Notes under the pieces: model-generated
Seen by the model: only the letters and a program-made list of their open reading frames with translations
The model's database searches: none
What the model was told of the DNA's origin: nothing
Shown: in pieces, positions 1-11,191 of the stretch
How the letters are laid out: each line of letters opens with the position of its first letter
Position numbering within the stretch: the stretch's first letter is position 1
NCBI RefSeq assembly: GCF_000768335.1
Contig: NZ_AVPT01000021.1
Location: 1 to 45,190, forward strand
Direction of reading: 5' to 3'
Origin: Lysobacter arseniciresistens ZS79
GTDB lineage: Bacteria > Pseudomonadota > Gammaproteobacteria > Xanthomonadales > Xanthomonadaceae
DNA: 45,190 nucleotides
Program-made: the position numbers and the translations under genes

Positions 1-31
1 AGCCAGAACCCACACCAGATTCCGGATACCC

Positions 32-61
32 AAAAAAAATACCCCGGCCGAAGCCGGGGTA
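32..61 (-). terminator. Rho-independent terminator of the adhesin/protease unit
   Basis: Read on the minus strand, a perfect 9-bp stem (arms 53-61 and 40-48) closed by a TTCG tetraloop is followed at once by eight T residues (positions 39-32). It lies 37 bp past the stop codon of the S8 protease, the right place and orientation to end that transcript. Positions 1-31 hold nothing I can assign. Confidence 0.9.
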
Positions 62-97
62 TCCGTCGCATCCATGCGACCACATGGAGGGTTGGAC

Positions 98-1984
98 TCA
101 GTCGACCCGGGCCTGCAGGGTTACGCCGGCGAAGGCGCTCTCGCCGACGAGACGGATGTAGTACGACGCTTCGGCCGGCTTGCGCACGCGCACGGCCTCG
201 TTGTTGCCCGGACGGTTGGAGCGGTACTCCCAGGCGTCGCCGGCCGGCGGCTCGCCGCTGCTGACGTAGACGCTGACATTGCCGCTGCCGCCATGCGACA
301 TCACGTTGAGCAGCCGAGCGCCAGCCGGCACGTCGATGCGGAAAAGCAGTCCTGTCCCCGCCGCGCCGGACAGGCCGGTCACCGGGACCTTGCTGGCCAG
401 CTGGACGGCGCCGTCGTCGCCCCCGTCATCGCCCCCGTCCCCACCGTCCCCACCGTCACCGCTGAGTGCCAGCGTGATTGCGGCGTCGGCGTCGAGCAGG
501 CCGCTGCCGATCGCGCGGTCCGGCGTCGCCGGGAACGGCCGCGCGCTGTCGACCAGGATCGCCTCCAGCTCGGCCGGCGTCTTCGGCGCCTTGCCGGCAC
601 CGACCACCGCGCTCTGCACCAGCGCGGCGACACCGGCGACATGCGGCGAAGCCATCGAGGTGCCGCCCATGCCGACGTAGGTCGGCTCGCCGAGGTCCGG
701 CGAGGTCGCCGAACTGTTGGTTGCCTGCCAGACGTAGCCGCCCGGGTTGCCGTCGACGCCGCCGCCGCCGCCCGGGCCGGTCAGATCGACCACGCTGCCG
801 TAGTTGGAGTAGCTGGCGCGACCACCGGTGATGCGCCCCGCCGCGACCGACACCACGTTGTCGCAGCTGGCCGGGGTGAAGTTGGCTGCGTCGGCGTTGC
901 TGTTGCCGGCGGCCACCACCACCGTGGCACCCAGCGAAGTGGCGGTGTTGATCGCCGCCTGGCTGATCGCCGAGCAGCTGCCGCCGCCGCCGAGGCTGAG
1001 GTTGATGACCTCGGCCGGGTTGGGGTTGGCCGGCACGCCGGCGACGGTGCCACCGGCGGCCCAGACGATCGCGTCGGCGATGTCGGAGGTGTAGCCGCCG
1101 CATCGGCCGAGCACGCGTACCGGCAACACCCGGGCATCGTGGGCGACGCCGGCCATGCCGATCGCGTTGTTGCTCAGTTCGGCCACCGAACCGGCGACGT
1201 GGGTGCCGTGGAACGAGCTGTCCGACGCCGGTCGGCCGGCGGCGCACTCATCCGCGGCCTCCCAGTCGCCGTAGTCGTACGCGCCCGGCACGCGGGCGTC
1301 GGTCTCGCGCCGCGACACGAACGCGTCGGTGATGAAGTCGTAGCCTTCCAGCATGTTCGCGTCCATGTCGGGGTGCGGCACGATGCCGGTGTCGAGCACC
1401 GCCACCACCACGCCTTCGCCGGTCGAGGCGTCCCAGGCCGCCGGCGCGTCGATGCCGCCGGTCGCGTCGTGCAGGTGCCATTGGTACTGCGCGTAGTACT
1501 GGTCGTCGACCACCAGCTGCGGCTGCGCCAGCGTCGCCCGGCGCGGGCCGGGCAGGCCGGTGTGGCGCAGCATCCGGTCGACCTCGACCGAGCGCACCGA
1601 GGGGTCGGCCGCCAGCTCTCTGACCAGCGTGGACAGCCCGGCGTCGTCGAGCTTGCGCGACAGCTGCAGCAGGTCGGCGCCGACCGCGAGCCTGCGGACG
1701 TGGCGCATGGTTGGCGCCGCGGTTCGGACATCCGACATGCTGCGGACCAGGCGCTGGCCGTGTGCGCGGCGGGCGGCGGCGTCGGCCACCTGCAGCTTCG
1801 TCGCGCGATCGGTGCCGGCGTCGCGGTACCGCACGATCAGGCGCGCGCCGTGCGTCTCGGCGTCGGCGGCGGCGGGTAGCGGGCGGGTGTCCAGCGGCGC
1901 GCCGGCGTGGGCGGCCGGTACCGCCAGGGCAGCGGCGATCATCGAGGCCAGCAGGCCGGTGCGCGGATGCTTGTTACCAGTCAT
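98..1984 (-). CDS. Secreted subtilisin-like (S8) serine protease with PPC domain
   Basis: Predicted secreted endopeptidase of 628 aa. The start was set at 1984 because an AGAAGGA ribosome site lies 6 nt upstream; the in-frame ATG at 1990 would touch that site. Order: signal peptide (about 1-28, ending AAHAG), inhibitor-type propeptide (about 45-145), S8 catalytic domain with Asp198 (VLDTG), His259 (HGTHVAG), oxyanion Asn361 (AAGNS) and Ser443 (GTSMASPHVAG), an Asp/Gly linker (about 509-525), then a C-terminal PPC-type beta domain (about 530-628). PPC domains in this family are usually trimmed after secretion. It lies 55 bp downstream of the adhesin gene on the same strand and ends at a strong terminator, so cotranscription is likely. 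It is a paralogue of the protease at 20079-22202 but has no P domain. Substrate unknown. Confidence 0.93.
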   Translation of the reverse strand: MTGNKHPRTGLLASMIAAALAVPAAHAGAPLDTRPLPAAADAETHGARLIVRYRDAGTDRATKLQVADAAARRAHGQRLVRSMSDVRTAAPTMRHVRRLAVGADLLQLSRKLDDAGLSTLVRELAADPSVRSVEVDRMLRHTGLPGPRRATLAQPQLVVDDQYYAQYQWHLHDATGGIDAPAAWDASTGEGVVVAVLDTGIVPHPDMDANMLEGYDFITDAFVSRRETDARVPGAYDYGDWEAADECAAGRPASDSSFHGTHVAGSVAELSNNAIGMAGVAHDARVLPVRVLGRCGGYTSDIADAIVWAAGGTVAGVPANPNPAEVINLSLGGGGSCSAISQAAINTATSLGATVVVAAGNSNADAANFTPASCDNVVSVAAGRITGGRASYSNYGSVVDLTGPGGGGGVDGNPGGYVWQATNSSATSPDLGEPTYVGMGGTSMASPHVAGVAALVQSAVVGAGKAPKTPAELEAILVDSARPFPATPDRAIGSGLLDADAAITLALSGDGGDGGDGGDDGGDDGAVQLASKVPVTGLSGAAGTGLLFRIDVPAGARLLNVMSHGGSGNVSVYVSSGEPPAGDAWEYRSNRPGNNEAVRVRKPAEASYYIRLVGESAFAGVTLQARVD

Positions 1985-2039
1985 GTCCATTCCTTCTGGT
2001 TGATTGGTCGGGCGTGTGTCGTGGAATGTGGTGGCCGGC

Positions 2040-4511
2040 TTACCAGCCGAAGCCGACGCCGGCGCCGACCGAGGTGTCGTCACCGCTGAAGGCGCCGCCG
2101 AAGGTCACCGTGGCCCGCTCCGACAACGCGCGCTGGTAGCCCAGCGACAGTGCGGTCGCGCCGTTCTGGAAGCCGACGCCGACGCCGACGCGGTTGGCGC
2201 TGTCGATGCCCGCCGCGCTGGTGGCCATGTTGACCATCGCCGCGCTCATCGCGCCCATCTGGTCGATGCGGTGCTCCTGCTGGTTGAAGCGTGTGTCGAC
2301 CTCGCCGCGCAGCGCGGTGAAGTCGTCGTTGAGCATGGTGAAGCGGGTGTCGGTGTACGCATTGGCCGAGTGCAGTGTCTGTGTCGCGGTGGTGTCGGTG
2401 TAGGCATTTGCCGATTGCAGCGTCTGTGCCGCAGCGGCGTCGGTGTAGCCCTGCGCACTGGCCAGCACGCCGGCGTCGCCGGCCTGCACCTGATCGAGGC
2501 TGGCAGTGCCGGCCGTCGCCGGTCCGGCCCCGCCCACCGTCAGCCGGCCGTCGATGTCGCCGTGGCCGATGGCCGCCACCGGAGCACCGGTCCCGGACGT
2601 GTCGGCTGCCAGCGACCCTTCCGGCGAAGACATCGCACCGGCGTCGGATGAACTGGCACTCGCGCGTCGCTTGCGCTTGCGGTCCTTGGCGCGGTTGCCG
2701 GGGATCGCATCGATCTCCTCGGCGAGCGAGCTCAAGCGCTGGTCGACCGCGGCGAACGCGCTGCCGATGTCGCCGTAGCTGCTGCCCTGGATCATGTAGC
2801 TGGGCGGGGCGAACACACCGCCGACGAAGCCGGCGCCGCCGCCGAGTACCGTCGCCAGCGACTGCAGCTGGCCGACGTTGACCGCGTCGTACGCCTGGGA
2901 GCCGGCGGCGACGTTGGTGATTTGACGCTGGAACGCCTCGCTGTAGTCGTCACCGGCGCTGCCAACCGAGATCGTGTTGGCTCGGTCGGCCAGCGAGCCG
3001 GCGCCGAGCGCGACGCTGTCGTAGGCATCCGCGTTGACATAGGCATTGGTGCCGACCGCCACGCTGCTGTCGGCGCCGGCCATAGCGCCGAAGCCGAGCG
3101 CGGTGGAGTAGCCGCCATCGGCGACCGACATGCTGCCGACCGCGGTATCGCCGATCGATTCGTAGTACTCGCTGCCGGCCACCGCGCCGTTGCCCAGCGC
3201 GGTCGCGCCGATCCCGTGGGCGGCGGTCAGCATGACGATCCGGCCCGGCGGGAGGCCGATCACCGCGCCGAGGTCGAACATGCCGCCGGCGGCGTAGCTG
3301 TAGTCCCCGGTGGCACTGGTGCCGGCGCCATAGCTGGCCGAGAACGCGCCACTGGCCAGGCTCATGAAGCCGGTGGCCACGCTCGCTTCCCCGCTGGCCA
3401 GCGACTGGCTGCCAAACGCGAGCGTGCCGGTGCCGCTGGCCTGGGCTTGCGAACCCAGTGCGACGCTGGCGCCGCCAGAAGCGATGGAACCGCTTCCGAG
3501 CGCGGTCGCCCCCGCGGCGATGGCTTGGCTGCCGGCGCCATAGGCGCTTGCGTCGGCGTGGTCGGCCACCGCGTTGAAACCGGTCGCGGTGGCGCCGTCG
3601 CCCAGCGCGAACGCGCCCGAACCGAACGCGCCGGCGCCGGTGCCGATCGCGCTGCTGGCCGAGCCGAACGCGCTGCTGTAGTCGCCCTCGGCCAGCGCAT
3701 CGGAGCCGGCGGCGATGGACTCCTCGCCCAGCACCAGCGCCTCGCCGGCACCGGTCGACTCGAAGTAGATATCGGTCGACCTGGCCATCTCGCCGAGTTC
3801 TCGCAGCTGGGCGACGTTGACCGCGTCGGTGTCCTCGACACCGGCGGCGACGTTGGTGATCTGCCGTTCGCTACCTTCGCTGCCGACCGACACGCTGTCG
3901 TCGCGGTCGGCGACCGAGCCGCCGCCGAGGGCGACGGCGTTGGCCGCGGTTGCACTGGCGCCGTAGCCCACCGCGGTGCTGTTGATGCCGCTGGCGGAGC
4001 TGCCCGACCCGAGCGCCGACGAGTAGAAGGCGCTGGCCTGGCTGCCGGTGCCGAACGCCGACGCGGCGTAGTCGGTCGCGCTGCTGCCTGCACCTACCGC
4101 GGACGCGTTGATGCCATCGGCGGTGCTGCCGGCGCCGACGGCGGTGGCGCTGACATTGACCGCCCGGCTGTCGGCACCGATCGCAGTGGCCGCCGAGCCG
4201 GTCGCGCTGCTGCCGGCGCCGAACGCCGAAACCTTGTAGCCGAACGCCTGGCTGCCGGCGCCGACCGCGGTCGCGGCCTCGCCCATCGCCATCGCGCCAC
4301 TGCCGCAGGCGAGGCTCTTCTCGCCGTTGGCCATGGCCGGAGCGGAGCCGTCGGTCAGGCAGATCCCGGCGGCGGCCGCCGGCAATGCGGCCAGCGACAG
4401 CGTGGTGGCCAGTGCCAGCGAGAGTGGGGTCAGGCGCGTGCGCGGCGCGGACGAGGGGCGTGCGGAAACGGCGGAAGCGCGCAACGTCGGCGCGTTGTTG
4501 GAGACGAGCAT
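2040..4511 (-). CDS. YadA-type trimeric autotransporter adhesin (type Vc)
   Basis: Predicted surface adhesin of 823 aa. The start at 4511 gives a long N-terminal signal region ending in LPAAAAG (about 40-50). Two YadA-like head blocks (about 60-210 and 260-515) consist of repeated units such as SxAxGxxSxAxG. Each is followed by a neck motif beginning RQITNVAAG (about 216-236 and 529-549). A hydrophobic insert (about 407-430) interrupts the second head. A basic cluster, RKRKRR (about 611-616), precedes a low-complexity linker. A short coiled-coil stalk with two 15-residue repeats starting TDxxA/TxQTL (690-719) leads to the YadA outer-membrane anchor (about 731-823) ending in an aromatic residue (Trp). 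The family forms trimers whose anchors make a 12-strand barrel. An S8 protease gene follows immediately. The ligand cannot be read from sequence. Confidence 0.93.
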   Translation of the reverse strand: MLVSNNAPTLRASAVSARPSSAPRTRLTPLSLALATTLSLAALPAAAAGICLTDGSAPAMANGEKSLACGSGAMAMGEAATAVGAGSQAFGYKVSAFGAGSSATGSAATAIGADSRAVNVSATAVGAGSTADGINASAVGAGSSATDYAASAFGTGSQASAFYSSALGSGSSASGINSTAVGYGASATAANAVALGGGSVADRDDSVSVGSEGSERQITNVAAGVEDTDAVNVAQLRELGEMARSTDIYFESTGAGEALVLGEESIAAGSDALAEGDYSSAFGSASSAIGTGAGAFGSGAFALGDGATATGFNAVADHADASAYGAGSQAIAAGATALGSGSIASGGASVALGSQAQASGTGTLAFGSQSLASGEASVATGFMSLASGAFSASYGAGTSATGDYSYAAGGMFDLGAVIGLPPGRIVMLTAAHGIGATALGNGAVAGSEYYESIGDTAVGSMSVADGGYSTALGFGAMAGADSSVAVGTNAYVNADAYDSVALGAGSLADRANTISVGSAGDDYSEAFQRQITNVAAGSQAYDAVNVGQLQSLATVLGGGAGFVGGVFAPPSYMIQGSSYGDIGSAFAAVDQRLSSLAEEIDAIPGNRAKDRKRKRRASASSSDAGAMSSPEGSLAADTSGTGAPVAAIGHGDIDGRLTVGGAGPATAGTASLDQVQAGDAGVLASAQGYTDAAAAQTLQSANAYTDTTATQTLHSANAYTDTRFTMLNDDFTALRGEVDTRFNQQEHRIDQMGAMSAAMVNMATSAAGIDSANRVGVGVGFQNGATALSLGYQRALSERATVTFGGAFSGDDTSVGAGVGFGW
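2355..2444 (-). repeat. Two tandem 45-bp repeats in the adhesin stalk
   Basis: Two imperfect tandem 45-bp units encode TDAAAAQTLQSANAY and TDTTATQTLHSANAY in the coiled-coil stalk. Such units can vary in number between strains and change stalk length without breaking the frame. Confidence 0.75.
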
Positions 4512-4866
4512 GGTGATTTCCCTATGTGTGCGTCCATTCAGAGCGCGCGCCAGCTGGCGTGCCTCTCCCCGAACCAGCCCGCCCGCCCGATCCCGCGCAA
4601 TGCAACGGCCGGTCATTGGCCAAGAGCGCGGGAGCGTTGCCGTCGCGCCGTCAGGCGACGCGGGGCAGCGACCGGAGTGGTGGCGCGGAGGTCGACGACG
4701 CCCGCGCTACCCATAGCGATATCACGAACATGACGGGAATGTGAACAACACGCCGCAGTACGGCACTGCGTTCGCACGCGCGGCGGTTCAGCCCGCCCAT
4801 CTGGCAAGGCTCAGGCAGGGAAAGGCCGCGGGGCCTGTCGCGGCGCTGCACCACGCGGGCGCGGAA
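4512..4866. other. 355-bp intergenic region upstream of the adhesin
   Basis: This gap separates the rep stop codon from the adhesin start; both genes are on the minus strand. The candidate promoter at 4716-4745 lies in it. No convincing coding frame, RNA gene or intrinsic terminator for rep was seen. It should hold the adhesin 5' leader of roughly 200 nt. Confidence 0.5.
4716..4745 (-). promoter_or_regulatory. Candidate promoter of the adhesin/protease unit
   Basis: On the minus strand, TTCACA (4745-4740) and TATCGC (4721-4716) are separated by 18 bp in the least GC-rich part of the gap. Both boxes are imperfect matches to the sigma-70 consensus, so this is only a suggestion from position and composition. 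Confidence 0.25.
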
Positions 4867-6846
4867 TCATTCCTGCAGAAGTGCCCGGATCGCGTCGAAC
4901 CCCGCCTTCGCCCGCTCCTGCTTGCGCGCAGCATCGGCGACCGGGTCGGCGCCGTCGCGCTGCACTTCGTCGGCCGGCAGTTCGTCGAAGAAGCGGCTCG
5001 GCTTGAGCCGCAGCAATTCGCCCCACTTCTGCGCCTGTTTGGAGTACGACAGCCACAGCTGTTCCTTGGCGCGGGTGATGCCGACGTACAGCAGCCGCCG
5101 TTCCTCGTCGATGCGGCCTTCCTCGATGCTCGCCTCGTGCGGCAGGTTGCCGTCGTCGACGCCGACGATGAACACGTAGCGGAATTCCAGCCCCTTGGCC
5201 GCGTGCAGGCTCATCAGCCGCACCTGGTTGCCGGCGTCGCCCTTGTCGGCGTGCGACAGCAGCGCCAGTTGCGCGGCAAGCTCACCCGGGCCCGCGCCCT
5301 TGCCGCCGTCGAACCAGTCGGCCAGCTCTTCCAGGTTCTGCTTGCGGCGCTGGTAGCCGGCCTCGTCCTTGCACTGGGCGCGGATCGACTGCAGCAGGCC
5401 GGAGCGATGGGCGAGTTCGCGCACAAGCTCGGCCGGGGTCAGCCGGCGGGCGTCCTCGCGCAGGCCGCGCACGATCGTGGCGAAGCCGTCGAGCGCATTG
5501 GCGGCGCGCGGCGGCAGCTGCTTGAGCGCGCCGACCGACTCGATCGCACGTGACATCGGCATGTGCGCGCGCTGCGCGAGTTCGGCCAGCTTCGCCAGCG
5601 TGGTCGCGCCGACCTCGCGCTTGGGCGAAGTGACCGCGCGCAGGAACGCGGCATCGTCGTCCGGGTTGGCGACCAGCCGCAGCCACGACAGCGCGTCCTT
5701 GACCTCGCCGCGCTCCAGGAACGCAGTGCCGCCGGTCAGGTGGTAGGGAATGCGCAGCAGCTGCAGCGCCTTCTCCAGCGCGCGCGACTGGTGGTTGCCG
5801 CGGAACAGGATGCAGAAGTCGCTCCACGGCGCCTGCTTCGCGGCCGCGGTGAACTGGATCTCGGCGGCGACCTTCTCGGCCTCGTGGGCGGCGTCGCGGC
5901 ACTCCCAGATGCGGATGCGTTCGCCGTCGGCCTGGTCGGACCACAGCGTCTTGGGGTGCTCGTGCGGGTTGTGCGCGATCAGCGCGTTGGCCGCGCGCAG
6001 CACCCGGTTGGAGCAGCGGTAGTTCTGTTCGAGCTTGACGATCCGCAGCGCCGGGTAGTCGGTGCCGAGCGACAGCAGGTTGTCGGGATTGGCGCCGCGC
6101 CAGGCGTAGATCGACTGGTCGTCGTCGCCCACGCAGGTGAACAGGCCGCGCGGCCCGGCGATCGCCTTGAGCAGGCGGTACTGGGCGTCGTTGGTGTCCT
6201 GGCACTCGTCGACCAGCAGGTAGCCGATGCGCTCGCGCCAGCCGGCGGCGCACTCGGCGTCGCTTTCCAACAGTTGCACCGGCAGCCGGATCAGGTCGTC
6301 GAAATCGACCGCGTTGAAGGTGCCCAGCCGCGCCTGGTACAGCGCGTAGACGGTCGCGGCGTCGACCTCGCGTGCGCTGCGTGCCTCGGCCATGGCCTGC
6401 TCCGGCGACAGCCCGGCGTTCTTCGCTCGCGAGATCAGGTTGCGCATGTCGTCCAGCGCGTCGGGCTTGGTGCCGGTGCCGAGCAGGTCCTTGATCTGCG
6501 CCGCGCTGTCGTCGGCGTCGAAGATCGAAAAGCCGCGGCGCAGGCCGAGCTTCGCATGCTCGATCTGGAGGAACTTCAGCCCGAGCGCGTGGAAGGTGCA
6601 GATCGTCAGCCCGTCCGCCGCGTCGCCGCGGATGCGCTTGGCGACGCGCTCGCGCATCTCCTTCGCCGACTTGTTGGTGAAGGTGATCGCGGCGATGCGT
6701 TTGGCCGGCATCCGCCCGGACGCGATCAGGTGCGCGATCTTCTCGACGATCACCCGGGTCTTGCCGCTGCCGGCGCCGGCGAGCACGAGCAGGGGGCCGT
6801 CGGTGTGCTCGACGGCGGCGCGCTGGGGGGGGTTGAGGCCGTGCAT
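4867..6846 (-). CDS. rep: ATP-dependent DNA helicase Rep
   Basis: Superfamily 1A 3'-5' helicase of 659 aa that assists replication-fork progress by clearing proteins and unwinding DNA. The N-terminus (LNPPQ.AAVE) matches the Rep/UvrD Q-motif. Walker A is GAGSGKT (24-30), motif Ia is AITFTNKSAKEM, and motif II is VDECQDTN (from 211). Motif III (GDDDQSIYAWRGA), a QNYRC motif and a C-terminal VGITRAKEQLWL motif are all visible. Length and N-terminal sequence fit Rep better than the longer UvrD. It is divergent from tdk across 97 bp. A TAGAAT -10-like box lies about 33 nt upstream of the ATG (6879-6884, minus strand). No truncation or missing motif. Confidence 0.95.
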   Translation of the reverse strand: MHGLNPPQRAAVEHTDGPLLVLAGAGSGKTRVIVEKIAHLIASGRMPAKRIAAITFTNKSAKEMRERVAKRIRGDAADGLTICTFHALGLKFLQIEHAKLGLRRGFSIFDADDSAAQIKDLLGTGTKPDALDDMRNLISRAKNAGLSPEQAMAEARSAREVDAATVYALYQARLGTFNAVDFDDLIRLPVQLLESDAECAAGWRERIGYLLVDECQDTNDAQYRLLKAIAGPRGLFTCVGDDDQSIYAWRGANPDNLLSLGTDYPALRIVKLEQNYRCSNRVLRAANALIAHNPHEHPKTLWSDQADGERIRIWECRDAAHEAEKVAAEIQFTAAAKQAPWSDFCILFRGNHQSRALEKALQLLRIPYHLTGGTAFLERGEVKDALSWLRLVANPDDDAAFLRAVTSPKREVGATTLAKLAELAQRAHMPMSRAIESVGALKQLPPRAANALDGFATIVRGLREDARRLTPAELVRELAHRSGLLQSIRAQCKDEAGYQRRKQNLEELADWFDGGKGAGPGELAAQLALLSHADKGDAGNQVRLMSLHAAKGLEFRYVFIVGVDDGNLPHEASIEEGRIDEERRLLYVGITRAKEQLWLSYSKQAQKWGELLRLKPSRFFDELPADEVQRDGADPVADAARKQERAKAGFDAIRALLQE

Positions 6847-6878
6847 CGGACGCGGAGAACCGGGTGGTGCGGCCGGGC

Positions 6879-6884
6879 ATTCTA
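6879..6884 (-). promoter_or_regulatory. -10-like box for rep
   Basis: TAGAAT on the minus strand (5 of 6 to TATAAT), 33-38 nt upstream of the rep start codon. No good -35 element is visible at 16-18 bp, so confidence is low. Confidence 0.3.
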
Positions 6885-6943
6885 GCCGGCGCCGCCGCGG
6901 CGGACTGCGCGTGCCGGCGCACTCCCGACGCTAGACTGCGTCG

Positions 6944-7564
6944 ATGGCAAAGCTCTATTTCTACTACTCTGCGATGAACGCGGGGAAGACCACGACCCTG
7001 CTGCAGTCGGCGCACAACTACCGCGAGCGTGGCATGCGCGTGGCGATCCTGGCGCCGCGGCTGGACGACCGTGCCGGCCCGGGCACCGTGGCCTCGCGGA
7101 TCGGGCTCAGTGCCAGCGCGGTCGCGTTCGGGCCCGAGCAGGACCTGCAGCGGCTGGTCGAGGCCGACATCCTCGCCCGCGGGCCGCTGCATTGCGTGCT
7201 GGTGGACGAGGCGCAGTTCCTGCGCAAGGCGCAGGTCTGGCAGCTGAGCGAGGTGGTCGACGCGCTCGGCATCCCGGTGCTCTGCTACGGGTTGCGCACC
7301 GATTTCCGCGGCGAGCTGTTCGAGGGCAGCCAGTACCTGCTGGCCTGGGCCGACGAGATCAGCGAGATCAAGACGATCTGCCACAGCGGCAGCAAGGCGA
7401 CCATGAACATGCGCGTCGACGCGCAGGGCCGCGCGGTGCTCGAGGGGCCGCAGGTCGAGATCGGCGGCAACGAGCGCTACGTGTCGGTGTCGCGGCGCGA
7501 GTACAAGAAGGTGATGCGCGGCGAGGGCACGATCGAGCCGCTGCAGGCGCCGCTGCCGTTGTAG
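6944..7564 (+). CDS. tdk: Thymidine kinase, type II (TK1-like)
   Basis: Phosphorylates thymidine with ATP in the pyrimidine salvage pathway. It has 206 aa, the family's usual size. The N-terminus [13 protein letters not shown] carries the P-loop (about 9-17), VLVDEAQF carries the catalytic Glu89, [13 protein letters not shown] is the typical central motif, and GGNERYVSV marks the thymidine-binding end. Of the four zinc ligands known in E. coli Tdk only Cys146 is kept; the other three positions read Ser148, Ser183 and Glu186, so the lasso domain probably binds no zinc. No Shine-Dalgarno is visible; TAGACT lies 6 nt before the ATG, suggesting a leaderless or near-leaderless transcript. Confidence 0.95.
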   Translation: MAKLYFYYSAMNAGKTTTLLQSAHNYRERGMRVAILAPRLDDRAGPGTVASRIGLSASAVAFGPEQDLQRLVEADILARGPLHCVLVDEAQFLRKAQVWQLSEVVDALGIPVLCYGLRTDFRGELFEGSQYLLAWADEISEIKTICHSGSKATMNMRVDAQGRAVLEGPQVEIGGNERYVSVSRREYKKVMRGEGTIEPLQAPLPL

Positions 7565-7597
7565 CGGGCGCGGCACCGGGCCCGCGGCGGGACGAGG

Positions 7598-10459
<2,862 letters not shown>

Positions 10460-10515
10460 CGTCCGGTGGTACCCGTTGCGTCGCCTCGACCCCGTCTGGC
10501 GCGGGCCGGTGGCGG

Positions 10516-11076
10516 CTACTCCTGCAGCGAGGCCAGCAGGAACAGCCGCGCCTTCTGCCAGTCGCGCCGGATGCTGCGCTCGGAGCGTTCCAGCAGCGCC
10601 GCGATTTCCAGTTCCGACAGGCCGGCGAAGTAGCGCAGCTCGACCACCTGCGCCAGCCGCTTGTCGACGTCGGCCAGCCGGGTCAGCGCGGTGTCGAGGC
10701 CGAGCATCTCCTCATCCAGCCGCAGGCCGCCCTCCAGGTCCTCGGGCAGGTCGGTGACGCGGTGCAGGTCCCCGCCGCGCTTCTGCGCCAGCCGCTGGCG
10801 CGCGTAGTCGACCACCACCGAGCGCATCGCCGAGGCCGCGTAGGCGAAGAAGTGCGCGCGGTCGTCGAACTTCGCTTCGCGCCGGCCGGCGAGCTTGAGG
10901 TAGGCCTCGTGCACCAGGGCGGTGGCGTCCAGCGTCTGCCCGCGCTGGCCGGCGAGCTGGCGCCGGGCCATGGTGTGCAGCTCCTGGTACAGCGTCGCGA
11001 GCACGCGGTCGAGTGCGCCACGGTCCCCGTCGCGGGCTGCATCCAGCAGTTGGGTGATGTCGGCGGTCCCCGCCAT
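10516..11076 (-). CDS. ECF-type RNA polymerase sigma factor (Sigma70_ECF family)
   Basis: Sigma factor of 186 aa. The start at 11076 was chosen for the family-like N-terminus MAGTADITQLL and a GGGGA ribosome site about 8 nt upstream; a longer reading frame to 11262 is mostly non-family sequence. Region 2 is visible as ATALVHEAYLKLAG and FFAYAASAMRSVVVDYAR (about 50-95). Region 4 contains ELRYFAGLSELEIAALL followed by ERSIRRDWQKAR, the recognition helix (about 135-175). This group is typically encoded beside a TPR Ser/Thr kinase, as here, and no anti-sigma gene is seen. A TATAGT box (11105-11110) could be its promoter. Confidence 0.92.
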   Translation of the reverse strand: MAGTADITQLLDAARDGDRGALDRVLATLYQELHTMARRQLAGQRGQTLDATALVHEAYLKLAGRREAKFDDRAHFFAYAASAMRSVVVDYARQRLAQKRGGDLHRVTDLPEDLEGGLRLDEEMLGLDTALTRLADVDKRLAQVVELRYFAGLSELEIAALLERSERSIRRDWQKARLFLLASLQE

Positions 11077-11104
11077 CCTGTGATCCCCGTCGCGTTTGCG
11101 GGGG

Positions 11105-11110
11105 ACTATA
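11105..11110 (-). promoter_or_regulatory. -10-like box for the sigma factor/kinase unit
   Basis: TATAGT on the minus strand (5 of 6 to consensus), about 29 nt upstream of the sigma factor start, in the 115-bp gap after mutM. No clear -35 partner, so it may be an activator-dependent or non-sigma-70 promoter, or chance. Confidence 0.35.
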
Positions 11111-11191
11111 GCGCGCCCGGTCGGCCGGCGTATGGCGGGCTGTGGGCGGTCTGAACGCTGCCGGGGCCACCGCGGGCGCGCGGCCGTGCCG

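Noticed and set aside
74-1879. 601-codon open frame on the plus strand, antisense to the S8 protease
   Set aside because: Ala/Arg/Gly/Val-rich shadow with no domain; the minus-strand frame has a full S8 triad, signal peptide and ribosome site.
2355-4330. Possible CRISPR or tandem DNA repeat array in the adhesin gene
   Set aside because: The repeats are protein-level head and stalk motifs with varied codons, with no constant repeat/unique spacer pattern.
5282-7576. 764-codon minus-strand frame across rep and tdk
   Set aside because: Covers parts of two genes with intact motifs in other frames; low-complexity Arg/Ala composition.
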